Positions 1 to 5,251 of a stretch of DNA of 5,251 bases are shown piece by piece; position 1 is the stretch's first letter, and every line of letters starts with the position of its first letter. Origin of the DNA: Croceicoccus sp. (GTDB lineage Bacteria > Pseudomonadota > Alphaproteobacteria > Sphingomonadales > Sphingomonadaceae); assembly GCA_029936705.1 (NCBI GenBank), contig JAPYSD010000296.1, positions 1 to 5,251 on the forward strand. The letters run 5' to 3'. Both the position numbers and the translations under genes were made by a program. Below the pieces are notes generated by a model. That model did not search any database, had not been told where the DNA came from, and saw nothing but the letters and a program-made list of their open reading frames with translations.

Positions 1-117
1 GCGCTTGAGATCTTTCTCGCGGAGATTCCGCAGTTCCGATTCAAGGACGGGTTCGCGCCGTCCTACTTCGTCGGCAATATAACCTTTGTCCCGCGCCTCG
101 AACTGCAGTGGAGTTGA
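1..117 (+). CDS. Cytochrome P450, C-terminal end only (5' part outside window)
   Basis: The window opens inside an open frame of 38 sense codons ending in TGA at 115-117. The peptide has the style of the extreme C-terminus of bacterial cytochrome P450s: an amphipathic helix (ALEIFLAEIPQFRF), a turn with a Gly/Pro-rich stretch, then the final beta hairpin ending in the alternating hydrophobic LELQW. P450s are haem monooxygenases using electrons from a ferredoxin; substrate cannot be inferred because the haem-binding Cys loop and I-helix lie outside the window. The stop falls inside sequence that, in another frame, encodes the downstream alcohol dehydrogenase remnant, so the last codons may be junction sequence rather than the native end. 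The family call rests on a short segment and recognition by eye. Confidence 0.65.
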   Translation, partial: ALEIFLAEIPQFRFKDGFAPSYFVGNITFVPRLELQWS

Positions 118-527
118 CCCATGCACTGGGTGCGCATGATGTGCTGCTGTCGAAAGATGCCGATGCCATGCAAGCGGCATTCGGGCGGTTCGACCTTGTA
201 CTCGACACCATCCCCGTAACTCACGACATGACACCTTACCTCAACCTTGTCGGGCGCGACGGAATTGTGGTGCTGATTGGCGCGATCGACATGGTACCCC
301 GCTTTCATTCGGGCAATCTGCTGATGCGGCGACGCTCCCTTTCCGCATCGATGATCGGCGGCATCGTCGAAACATAGGAACTGCTGGATTTCTGTGCCCA
401 CCACGGAATCCTGCCAGAATGCGAATTGATCGCCATGGCAGACATCAACGAAGGCTTTGGACGCATGGAGCGCAACGACGCAAAATATCGGTTTGTGATC
501 GATATGGCTACCTTGGAACGAAAGTAA
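105..527 (+). pseudogene. Zinc-type alcohol dehydrogenase, 5'-truncated remnant with internal stop
   Basis: One frame continues from about 105 to the TAA at 525-527, broken only by TAG at 375-377. It encodes about 139 sense codons resembling the C-terminal part of zinc-dependent alcohol dehydrogenases of the cinnamyl-alcohol/YahK type (usually about 350 residues). Family-like segments include LGAHDVLLS, GRFDLVLDTIP, the DGIVVLIGA strand, RRSLSASMIGG and, after the stop, ELLDFCAHHGI and the ending YRFVIDMATL. The TAG most likely replaces CAG (Gln), since relatives read ETQE(M/L)LDF there. The N-terminal catalytic domain with the GHE zinc ligand, the four-Cys structural zinc site and the glycine-rich nucleotide motif are absent, so no active enzyme can result. 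Homology may begin as early as about 90, overlapping the P450 end. A GTG at 108 could open an 89-residue frame, but nothing supports its use. Confidence 0.85.
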
Positions 528-545
528 CGCAGCAAAGCTATAGAT

Positions 546-1244
546 ATGAAGGATTATCTAGGTCAGTTTGGCGCCGTCGAGGTTGCGGACACATCGAGTT
601 TTCAACGTGTTATAGGGAAGCGTCTTACCGCGAGCTGGAACACCATCCCGCATGTCACTCACAATGACGATTTTGATGTCACCGCGTTGGAAGCATTTCG
701 GGCAAGTTTTGGCCCGGATCGCAAGATTTCTCCCCTGATCTTCCTAATCAAGGCGCTGGTCGTAGCACTACAGCAGTTCCCGCAGTTCAACAGCTCCCTA
801 TCCGAAGACGGGAAGGAATTGATCCGAAAACGGTATTTCAATATCAGCATCGCGGTCGACGAACCTCTTGGACTGCTAGTCCCCGTACTACGCGACGCCG
901 ATCGCAAGACTGTCGACGAATTGGCCGCCGAGCTTAGCGCGACCAGCAAGCAAGCGCGTGAAAAGGGCTTGCCTATGGCCGCGATGGAAGGCGGGTCGAT
1001 GACCATTTCCTCGCTGGGCGGTATCGGAGGTACGTCCTTTACGCCAATCATCAATCCGCCAGAAGTGGCGATCCTTGGCGTCACGCCGATGCGCAATGTG
1101 GCGCACTGGACTGGAAAAGAATTTGAACCCCGGCAGATGATGCCACTATCGCTCAGCTATGATCACCGCGTGATCAATGGAGACGACGCGGCGCGCTTCC
1201 TGCGGTTCATTGCACAGGTAGTTGAGAATCCGGCCAACCTCTAA
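546..1244 (+). CDS. Stand-alone E2 catalytic domain (2-oxoacid dehydrogenase acyltransferase, AceF-like)
   Basis: This 232-residue protein is essentially one 2-oxoacid dehydrogenase acyltransferase domain (CAT-like fold), which in E2 enzymes moves acyl groups between lipoamide and CoA. Visible are the entry helix with SWNTIPHVT (30-38), ISPLIFLIKA (61-70), FNSSLSEDG (81-89), VDEPLGLLVPV (104-114), the TISSLGGIGGTSFTPI core (153-168) with the transition-state serine region, and SYDHRVING (204-212) with catalytic His207. The wording is closest to AceF-type pyruvate dehydrogenase E2. The usual N-terminal lipoyl domains, hinge and E1/E3-binding domain are absent, so it would need a lipoyl domain supplied in trans or another acyl carrier; both are inference. 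ATG 546 is the only possible start ahead of the conserved FGxVE, as TAA 525-527 lies just upstream in frame. No good Shine-Dalgarno is visible, so coupling to the preceding gene's stop (18 bases away) is likely. The domain is intact, but its neighbours are decayed. Confidence 0.88.
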   Translation: MKDYLGQFGAVEVADTSSFQRVIGKRLTASWNTIPHVTHNDDFDVTALEAFRASFGPDRKISPLIFLIKALVVALQQFPQFNSSLSEDGKELIRKRYFNISIAVDEPLGLLVPVLRDADRKTVDELAAELSATSKQAREKGLPMAAMEGGSMTISSLGGIGGTSFTPIINPPEVAILGVTPMRNVAHWTGKEFEPRQMMPLSLSYDHRVINGDDAARFLRFIAQVVENPANL

Positions 1245-1544
1245 TGGAAATTTTAGATATTAGGTTTGTCAGTCGAGTTTTTAACATCATATTCGAAACG
1301 TATTCGCAGAGTTCGATAGAACAGAGTACATAGACAGTTATGAGAACTACAAAGGGGATTAAAGAAACGGCGGTGCTAGACACTCTGGAAAACTAAGTCG
1401 TAATCATTGAGGTTTCGACAGAATGCTAGCGCGTGCAGCGAGTAAGACATAGTGATCCTCACGGAAAGGAGCACCGCGACCACGGCCTGAATATCAAATT
1501 CGAGGGACAATAAAGTTGAAGATTTACCAGAAGGGAGAGGTAAG
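1245..1544. other. AT-rich intergenic stretch, no gene recognised
   Basis: Base composition falls abruptly after the E2 stop. No frame here gives a recognisable protein; the only longer open frame, on the minus strand (1376-1723), has no family-like content and overlaps the small membrane gene antisense. No convincing rho-independent terminator follows the E2 gene. A sigma70-like pair lies at 1266-1293 (listed separately). Confidence 0.6.
1266..1293 (+). promoter_or_regulatory. Possible sigma70-type promoter
   Basis: TTGTCA (1266-1271, 5 of 6 to TTGACA) and CATATT (1288-1293, 4 of 6 to TATAAT) are spaced by 16 bases in AT-rich sequence. If real it would transcribe rightward toward the small membrane gene, leaving a leader of roughly 245 bases. 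Such matches are frequent by chance in AT-rich DNA, so this is weak. Confidence 0.2.
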
Positions 1545-1829
1545 ATGATCGTTATCGCGTGGCTCACTCTATTCATTTTGGGATGGTCTTCGGATCGGTG
1601 GTCTATTGGTTTGACAATCGCACCGTTATCTGCGTCAATAATTACAGTATCGTGTCTTTTTATGACCAATAATCCAGCTTTGACGTCTATTGAGAGACAT
1701 GTTGAATTTACGGTTGAAAGCATTACGCTTAATTTTTTAGTAAAGATGCTTTATTCTCTAATATTTTTCACGATCGGGTATACCTGTCAGAAGGTTTGGA
1801 AACGTCTTATTATGCGCCGCAAATTATAG
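1545..1829 (+). CDS. Small hypothetical membrane protein, 94 aa
   Basis: I do not recognise a family. The protein has three hydrophobic segments, about residues 2-14, 21-40 and 62-80, and ends in a strongly basic tail (residues 82-93, KVWKRLIMRRK), suggesting an inner-membrane protein with a cytoplasmic C-terminus. The loop at about 41-60 is polar with several charged residues. ATG 1545 is preceded by a strong purine-rich Shine-Dalgarno (AGGGAGAGG, 1532-1540), the best ribosome binding site in the window, which supports real translation. Codons are AT-rich, unlike the E2 gene before it and the nucleotidyltransferase after it, pointing to acquired DNA. The nearest downstream gene starts 289 bases later, so an operon with it is not evident. 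An antisense frame covers part of the gene but looks like a shadow. Confidence 0.5.
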   Translation: MIVIAWLTLFILGWSSDRWSIGLTIAPLSASIITVSCLFMTNNPALTSIERHVEFTVESITLNFLVKMLYSLIFFTIGYTCQKVWKRLIMRRKL

Positions 1830-1957
1830 GCACCGAGCAGGTTTTCATATTACTACGGCAGAAGTATATCATCGTAACTGGAAGGGCTGCATTCGGTTTG
1901 AGGTAATGCCTAAGGTGGCTTGGGAGAGATGCAGGCGAGAATGGCTTTTGCACTGAT

Positions 1958-1978
1958 CGCCGGCTTGTGAAGGCGGCG
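1958..1978. repeat. GC-rich hairpin (9-bp stem, one mismatch, 3-base loop)
   Basis: CGCCGGCTT (1958-1966) pairs with AAGGCGGCG (1970-1978) except for one G-G mismatch, around loop GTG. An 8-base palindrome CTCCGGAG follows at 1979-1986. No T-run follows on either strand, so it is not a classic intrinsic terminator. It may be a structured RNA element or chance in a GC-rich patch. Confidence 0.4.
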
Positions 1979-2066
1979 CTCCGGAGACTGTTCTCAATTT
2001 GTCTGATCAAGCCATCAAAACACCACGGACCTAAAGAAAAAATCTTGGTTTTACATAATGCATATT

Positions 2067-2112
2067 ATCACATTGTCCCACATCTTGTGATTTAGAGGGA
2101 TTTGTGGGATAA
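2067..2112 (+). promoter_or_regulatory. Interleaved inverted repeats before the nucleotidyltransferase start (candidate operator or RNA stem)
   Basis: TTGTCCCACA (2073-2082) and TGTGGGATAA (2103-2112) form an inverted repeat matching at 9 of 10 positions, with the mismatch a G-T pair allowed in RNA; the spacer is 20 bases. A second pair, ATCACA (2067-2072) and TGTGAT (2086-2091), interleaves with it. The right arm contains GGGA, the only Shine-Dalgarno-like bases near ATG 2119, so an RNA stem could mask translation; equally, a dimeric repressor could bind here. A weak promoter-like pair TTGTGA (2085-2090) and GATAAA (2108-2113), 17 bases apart, would place the transcript start near the ATG. 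The repeats are directly visible; the function is inferred. Confidence 0.4.
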
Positions 2113-2118
2113 ACAGCC

Positions 2119-3120
2119 ATGGCCACCATCCGCCCCTTCTCCGACGAGCAAGCCCGCCTGCTCGTGAACTTGGCGATGCGCTACGAAACATGGCGCGATG
2201 CCGAGCGCGAACTTGCCGCCATGCCCTACGATCTGCGTCGCAAGACCGTCAGCGGCAACATCTATTTGTATGAGATCTTCGATCGCGGCGGCAACGGTAC
2301 CAGCCTCGGCCGTATGGACGATCAAAACCAGATTAAGTTCGACGACTACCATGAACGTAAGTCGGCGCTGAAAGACCGGATCAGCCAGTTGCGTGGCACC
2401 TTGGCCGAAAGCGCCGCACTTTATCGCGCGTTGCGGCTGCCATTGCTGTCGAGCGATGCCGGACCGATCCTGCGCGAATGCGACCGCCGCAAGCTGCTTG
2501 GTGAGACGCTGCTCGTGGTCGGGACCAATGCCATGGCGGCCTATATGGTCGAGGCCAACGGCTTCATCGACTTGCCTGACGAAACAGAGGATTTCGATCT
2601 CGCCTGGGTCCGTGAGACCGAGGGCGATGCAGGCGATGCCGTCTGGGCCATGCTCAAGGCCGTCGATCCGACCTTCACAATCAATACCGAGCGTGATTTC
2701 CAGGCTCGCAACGCCAAGGCCTATGAGGTGGAATTGCTGGTCGCACCTTCACGTGCTGCCACACTTCCCAGTACCGATAAACCCAAGCCGGTTCCCCTCC
2801 CCGAGCAGGAGTGGCTGCTGCACGGTCGCCCGGTTGACCAGGTCGTCGGTTGCCGCGATGGCTCTCCCGCGCGCATCGTGGCCCCCGATCCGCGCTGGTT
2901 TGCGCTGCACAAGCTCTGGATGGCCGAACAGTCCAAGCGCAACCCACTTAAGCGCCCCAAGGATAAGGCTCAGGGCCTCGCCTTGCTCGACGCTGTGGCG
3001 CAGGCCATGCCGCACTATCGGATCGACGAGACATTTCGACGTGAACTCCCTCCCGAGCTAGCCCCTATCCTGCAGCGATGGGTCTCACTCCGAGAGCACA
3101 ATAGCGTGCCGGACTGGTAG
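2119..3120 (+). CDS. GSU2403-type nucleotidyltransferase-fold protein (NTP_transf_8-like), 333 aa
   Basis: The protein matches the layout I know for the GSU2403 family of nucleotidyltransferase-fold proteins. An N-terminal helical region (about 8-40) is followed by a KTVSGNIYLYEI strand pair (42-53) and GNGTSLGR (58-65). The nucleotidyltransferase core holds VGTNAMAAY (134-142), the metal-binding acids in EDFDL (D158 and D160) and a third acid in VEL (E205). The C-terminal part has APDPRWFALHKLW (255-267) and the KRPKDKAQ segment (278-285), like the K-R/K-D segments of related nucleotidyltransferases. It therefore probably transfers a nucleotide to an unknown protein, RNA or small-molecule target in the cytoplasm. 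The length looks complete. ATG 2119 is the first possible start, because TAA (2110-2112) lies in frame 6 bases upstream of it. The gene is GC-rich, unlike the AT-rich DNA before it. No partner gene overlaps or abuts it. Biological role is unknown; a toxin or defence role is only an analogy to AbiEii-like enzymes. Confidence 0.78.
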   Translation: MATIRPFSDEQARLLVNLAMRYETWRDAERELAAMPYDLRRKTVSGNIYLYEIFDRGGNGTSLGRMDDQNQIKFDDYHERKSALKDRISQLRGTLAESAALYRALRLPLLSSDAGPILRECDRRKLLGETLLVVGTNAMAAYMVEANGFIDLPDETEDFDLAWVRETEGDAGDAVWAMLKAVDPTFTINTERDFQARNAKAYEVELLVAPSRAATLPSTDKPKPVPLPEQEWLLHGRPVDQVVGCRDGSPARIVAPDPRWFALHKLWMAEQSKRNPLKRPKDKAQGLALLDAVAQAMPHYRIDETFRRELPPELAPILQRWVSLREHNSVPDW

Positions 3121-3469
3121 TTGCCGGGCCGCGATGACTGACATGCCCCCTCCTCAAAACTTACGAGCGGCTGTTTGTGCCCCGCAGGGGTTCGGTGTGC
3201 GACCTTCTTTAAATGACTGCAGTGTCGGACAAACCGGAACGGCGGCTTTCGGGCGACAGATCCGGATAGCGGACATTCCAGCCGAATTATCCGGGCGTCA
3301 GCAACGCGCCCGCTACCAGACGTCGGTCTGCGCTTTAGCGAGCGCCAGAAGCGGACGTAGCCAGTTCGGGCGGGCCTGATGCTGGGGCACAATGCAGGCA
3401 TGCCCAAAGGCAGCTAAGGCCTAGCGCTTTTCCTTCGCTTATATCGGGCCGGTATTCATCCCCAAACGC
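3121..3469. other. Convergent intergenic region with short repeats and small hairpins; no gene
   Basis: The nucleotidyltransferase (+) and the histidine kinase (-) converge here. Open frames on both strands give no family-like protein. Visible are two related copies of an AGCGGAC(A/G)T…CCAG motif (3268-3281 and 3350-3364), a CAGAC/GTCTG hairpin with loop GTCG (3317-3330), a CTGCGCT/AGCGCCAG hairpin with one bulge (3328-3348), and a GGCATGCC palindrome near 3398. None is followed by a T-run, so no intrinsic terminator can be named for either gene. Confidence 0.6.
3268..3364. repeat. Degenerate direct repeat AGCGGAC… with intervening hairpins
   Basis: AGCGGACATTCCAG (3268-3281) and AGCGGACGTAGCCAG (3350-3364) share the first seven bases and the CCAG end, in the same orientation, 82 bases apart. 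Between them lie hairpins at 3317-3330 and 3328-3348. I have an impression that GCGGACATT-like intergenic sequences recur in sphingomonad genomes, but this is memory and not verified. Copy number in the genome would decide. Confidence 0.3.
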
Positions 3470-5251
3470 CTATTGCCCGGCAGGTCGGTTCATTTCCCTC
3501 TCGATCGCCTGGGCCAGTTCACGCACGTGAAACGGCTTGGAAAGGCGGGACACGTCACTGGCGCTATCATCGACCAGATCGGCAAATCCAGTGATCATCA
3601 GCACCGGCAGGTCGCGCCTAAGCTTGCGGGCCGAACGCGCCAGTTCAAGGCCGCTCATGCCAGGCATGAGATAATCGGTGACAAGAATGTCGACGGGCTG
3701 CGAACGCAATACGCCCAAAGCGTCGCCCCCTGCATCGACCTCCAGTACATTGTGGCCGAGATCGTGGAGAATGGCCCCGGTCCCCTGACGGACCAGCGCC
3801 TCGTCATCGACCAGCAGTATATTGAGGCCCGTTTGGCCCTGCGACCACTCCTCCAGCTTGTCCGGCGCTGCCAGCGCCTCGGGATCGGCTGCGGGTAGCC
3901 ACAGGGTGGCGGTCGTTCCGTAGCCCTCTGCGCTATCGAGCTGGAGGAAACCGCCCGACTGTCCGGCAAGGCCATGCACCATCGACAGGCCAAGACCGGT
4001 ACCCTTGCCCACGCCCTTGGTCGAATAGAACGGCTCGATCGCGTGGGACAGGGTCGCCGCATCCATGCCGACCCCAGTGTCGGTAACCTCGACCAGCACA
4101 TAGTCGCCATCGGGCAGGCCATGGCGTCCATCGCTCTGCGTCACCTTGCGCGTCCGCAGCTTAAGGCAGCCGCCGTCCGGCATCGCATCGCGCGCATTCA
4201 CCGCAAGATTGAGAAGCGCAAGTTCGAGCTGGTTGGGATCGACCATCGCGGTGGCGCCGGTATCGTTCGTCGCGAAATCGATATGGATCGTTGGACCGAT
4301 CGATCGCTGGATCAGATCGATCATGCCTTCGACCAGCAGGCTGATATCGGTCGCGCGCGCTTCCAGGTTCTGCCGCCGCGCAAAGGCCAGCAGGCGTGCG
4401 ACCAGCGTGCGGGCGCGTTCGGAGGCCTGCAGCGCTCCGTCCAGCAGCTTTTGCATGCGCTCGTCCTCGATCCTGCGGCGGACAAGATCGAGCGTGCCCA
4501 CGATCGGGGTCAGCAGATTGTTGAAATCATGCGCCACGCCGCCGGTCAGCTGGCCCAGCGTTTCCAGCTTCTGCGCCTCGTGCAGCTGGGCGCTGACGGC
4601 CTCGCGCTCCAGCGTCCGCTCCTCGACCCGCTTTTCCAGCTCGACCGTGAAATTGCGCAGCGTTTCTTCGGATGCCTTGCGCTCGGTAATGTCCTGACTG
4701 ACGCCGGTCATGCGCAGCGGATTGCCTTTCCCATCCAGTTCGGGCCGCGCCCTGACATGGACCCAGTGCCGGGATCCATCGGGCCACACGGTGCGATATT
4801 CGATATCGTAATCGGTCCCCGTTTCCAGCGCATGCGCGACAGCGGCCTGCATTGCGTCTAGGTCATCGGGATGGATGCTGGAAAGCAGCTTCTCGTAGGT
4901 AAAATCATCGCCCGCGCCAAAGCCGAAATTCGCCTTGCAATGTTCGGACGCGGCCAGTTTCATCGTGCCGACATCCAGCGACCATGCCCCCAGCCTCCCG
5001 GCCGAAAGCGCGATGCGCAGTTGTTCCTCGCGGTCGCGGATGGTCTGGAGGCGCAGTCGCGCTTCGTATTGGCGCAGCCTGCCGCGCAGCGCGGCGCGCG
5101 CGATGCTGACCAGCGTGGTGGGGTGGAACGGGCGTTCGAGGAAGGTGACATTGCCCAGCATCTCCAGATAGCGGCCCGCCGCCGGATTGCGCTCGATGCT
5201 GCCGCCCCGTTCGGTGAGCAGGATGAAGGGGAAGTCGGACCATTCCTCCTG
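3470..5251 (-). CDS. Hybrid sensor histidine kinase/response regulator, 5' end outside window
   Basis: The frame is open from the right edge to TAG at 3470-3472, giving 593 visible residues; the ATG at 5161 is internal, because the frame upstream continues with family-like sequence (WSDFPFILLTERGG). Visible domains: the C-terminal part of a receiver-like domain (1-60, with FLERPFHPTTL at its end), PAS with PAC (about 75-190, WPDGSRHWVHVR), a coiled-coil signalling helix (190-230), HisKA with phospho-acceptor His241 in GGVAHDFNNLL, HATPase with N box NLAVNARDAM (Asn352), G1 DTGVGM (391-396) and G2 GKGTGLGLS (415-423), and a complete receiver with acids D482/D483, phospho-acceptor D526 in TDYLMPGMSG, T554 and K572. 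All catalytic residues are present. It lacks visible membrane segments, so it is probably a cytoplasmic phosphorelay kinase sensing through PAS. Signal and output partner are unknown. Confidence 0.93.
   Translation of the reverse strand, partial: QEEWSDFPFILLTERGGSIERNPAAGRYLEMLGNVTFLERPFHPTTLVSIARAALRGRLRQYEARLRLQTIRDREEQLRIALSAGRLGAWSLDVGTMKLAASEHCKANFGFGAGDDFTYEKLLSSIHPDDLDAMQAAVAHALETGTDYDIEYRTVWPDGSRHWVHVRARPELDGKGNPLRMTGVSQDITERKASEETLRNFTVELEKRVEERTLEREAVSAQLHEAQKLETLGQLTGGVAHDFNNLLTPIVGTLDLVRRRIEDERMQKLLDGALQASERARTLVARLLAFARRQNLEARATDISLLVEGMIDLIQRSIGPTIHIDFATNDTGATAMVDPNQLELALLNLAVNARDAMPDGGCLKLRTRKVTQSDGRHGLPDGDYVLVEVTDTGVGMDAATLSHAIEPFYSTKGVGKGTGLGLSMVHGLAGQSGGFLQLDSAEGYGTTATLWLPAADPEALAAPDKLEEWSQGQTGLNILLVDDEALVRQGTGAILHDLGHNVLEVDAGGDALGVLRSQPVDILVTDYLMPGMSGLELARSARKLRRDLPVLMITGFADLVDDSASDVSRLSKPFHVRELAQAIEREMNRPAGQ

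Larger units (their letters stand above)
1830..2118. other. Intergenic stretch upstream of nucleotidyltransferase; no gene recognised
   Basis: This stretch has no protein I can recognise in six frames; a 66-codon minus-strand frame (1810-2010) lacks family-like content and a credible ribosome binding site. The composition is mixed: AT-rich ends with a GC-rich core around 1950-1990 that includes a hairpin. The last 60 bases hold inverted repeats likely to belong to the control region of the next gene. It could be eroded remains of a lost gene, but no transposase or integrase trace is visible. Confidence 0.55.

Noticed and set aside
63..404. 113-codon minus-strand frame over the left edge
   Set aside because: It is antisense to the alcohol dehydrogenase remnant, and the product is His/Gln-rich with no family resemblance.
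1164..1181. Asn instead of Asp in the HxxxDG-like motif of the E2 domain (HRVING)
   Set aside because: From memory, AceF-type E2s of Azotobacter and Pseudomonas also have Asn here, so it is a normal variant of this subfamily and not a sign of lost activity.
1376..1723. 115-codon minus-strand frame over the AT-rich island
   Set aside because: No recognisable motif or convincing ribosome binding site, and it opposes the better supported membrane gene at 1545-1829.
1830..2118. Possible integron attC site or insertion-sequence end
   Set aside because: GCCTAAGG at about 1908 recalls an attC core, but no matching GTTRGGC partner is present, and no terminal inverted repeats or target duplications could be found by eye.
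2393..3061. 222-codon plus-strand frame inside the nucleotidyltransferase
   Set aside because: It is out of frame with a motif-bearing gene and its product is a Pro/Ser/Arg-rich low-information sequence typical of shadows.
3384..3440. Intrinsic terminator for the histidine kinase
   Set aside because: The GGCATGCC palindrome and weak GGGCA/TGCCC pairing are not followed by a T-run on the minus strand.
3974..4861. Long open frame of 295 codons on the plus strand
   Set aside because: It lies antisense to the histidine kinase with its complete motif set, its composition is that of a shadow frame in GC-rich DNA, and it has no family-like motifs.
1..5251. CRISPR array, tRNA or rRNA genes
   Set aside because: No regularly spaced repeats, no cloverleaf with a TΨC-like GTTCRA arm, and no rRNA-like sequence were seen on either strand.

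Overview
The window reads as alphaproteobacterial DNA, most likely from a sphingomonad (Sphingobium, Novosphingobium or a relative). The basis is GC-rich genes, a P450 / zinc alcohol dehydrogenase / E2 acyltransferase series of the catabolic kind common in that group, and a receiver–PAS–histidine kinase–receiver protein of a style common in sphingomonads and rhizobiales. This is family recognition by eye, not a database result.

Left part (1-1244, + strand). The last 38 codons of a cytochrome P450 enter from the left edge. They run directly into, and slightly overlap in another frame, the C-terminal 40% of a zinc-type alcohol dehydrogenase. That remnant has lost its N-terminal half and carries an in-frame TAG, so it is a pseudogene. 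Eighteen bases after its stop lies an apparently intact 232-residue E2 catalytic domain (2-oxoacid dehydrogenase acyltransferase fold, AceF-like) without lipoyl or subunit-binding domains. The whole looks like a catabolic operon that has been deleted through and is partly decayed.

Middle (1245-2118). About 870 bases of mostly AT-rich, gene-poor sequence, unlike both flanks. Its only convincing gene is a 94-residue membrane protein with a strong ribosome binding site (1545-1829). A GC-rich hairpin lies at 1958-1978, and interleaved inverted repeats lie just before the next gene.

Right-middle (2119-3120, + strand). A full-length nucleotidyltransferase-fold protein of the GSU2403 type (NTP_transf_8-like) with recognisable active-site motifs and unknown biological role. 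After it come about 350 bases of non-coding sequence with short repeats and small hairpins (3121-3469), separating it from a convergent gene.

Right part (3470-5251, - strand). A large hybrid sensor histidine kinase runs off the right edge at its 5' end. Visible are a receiver-like C-terminal piece, PAS, coiled coil, HisKA, HATPase and a complete C-terminal receiver.

The blocks do not form one pathway: a decayed catabolic operon, an AT-rich accessory island, an orphan nucleotidyltransferase and a signalling gene are juxtaposed. The least explained parts are the island with its membrane protein and the nucleotidyltransferase with its inverted-repeat leader. I see no clear evidence of a complete new system.
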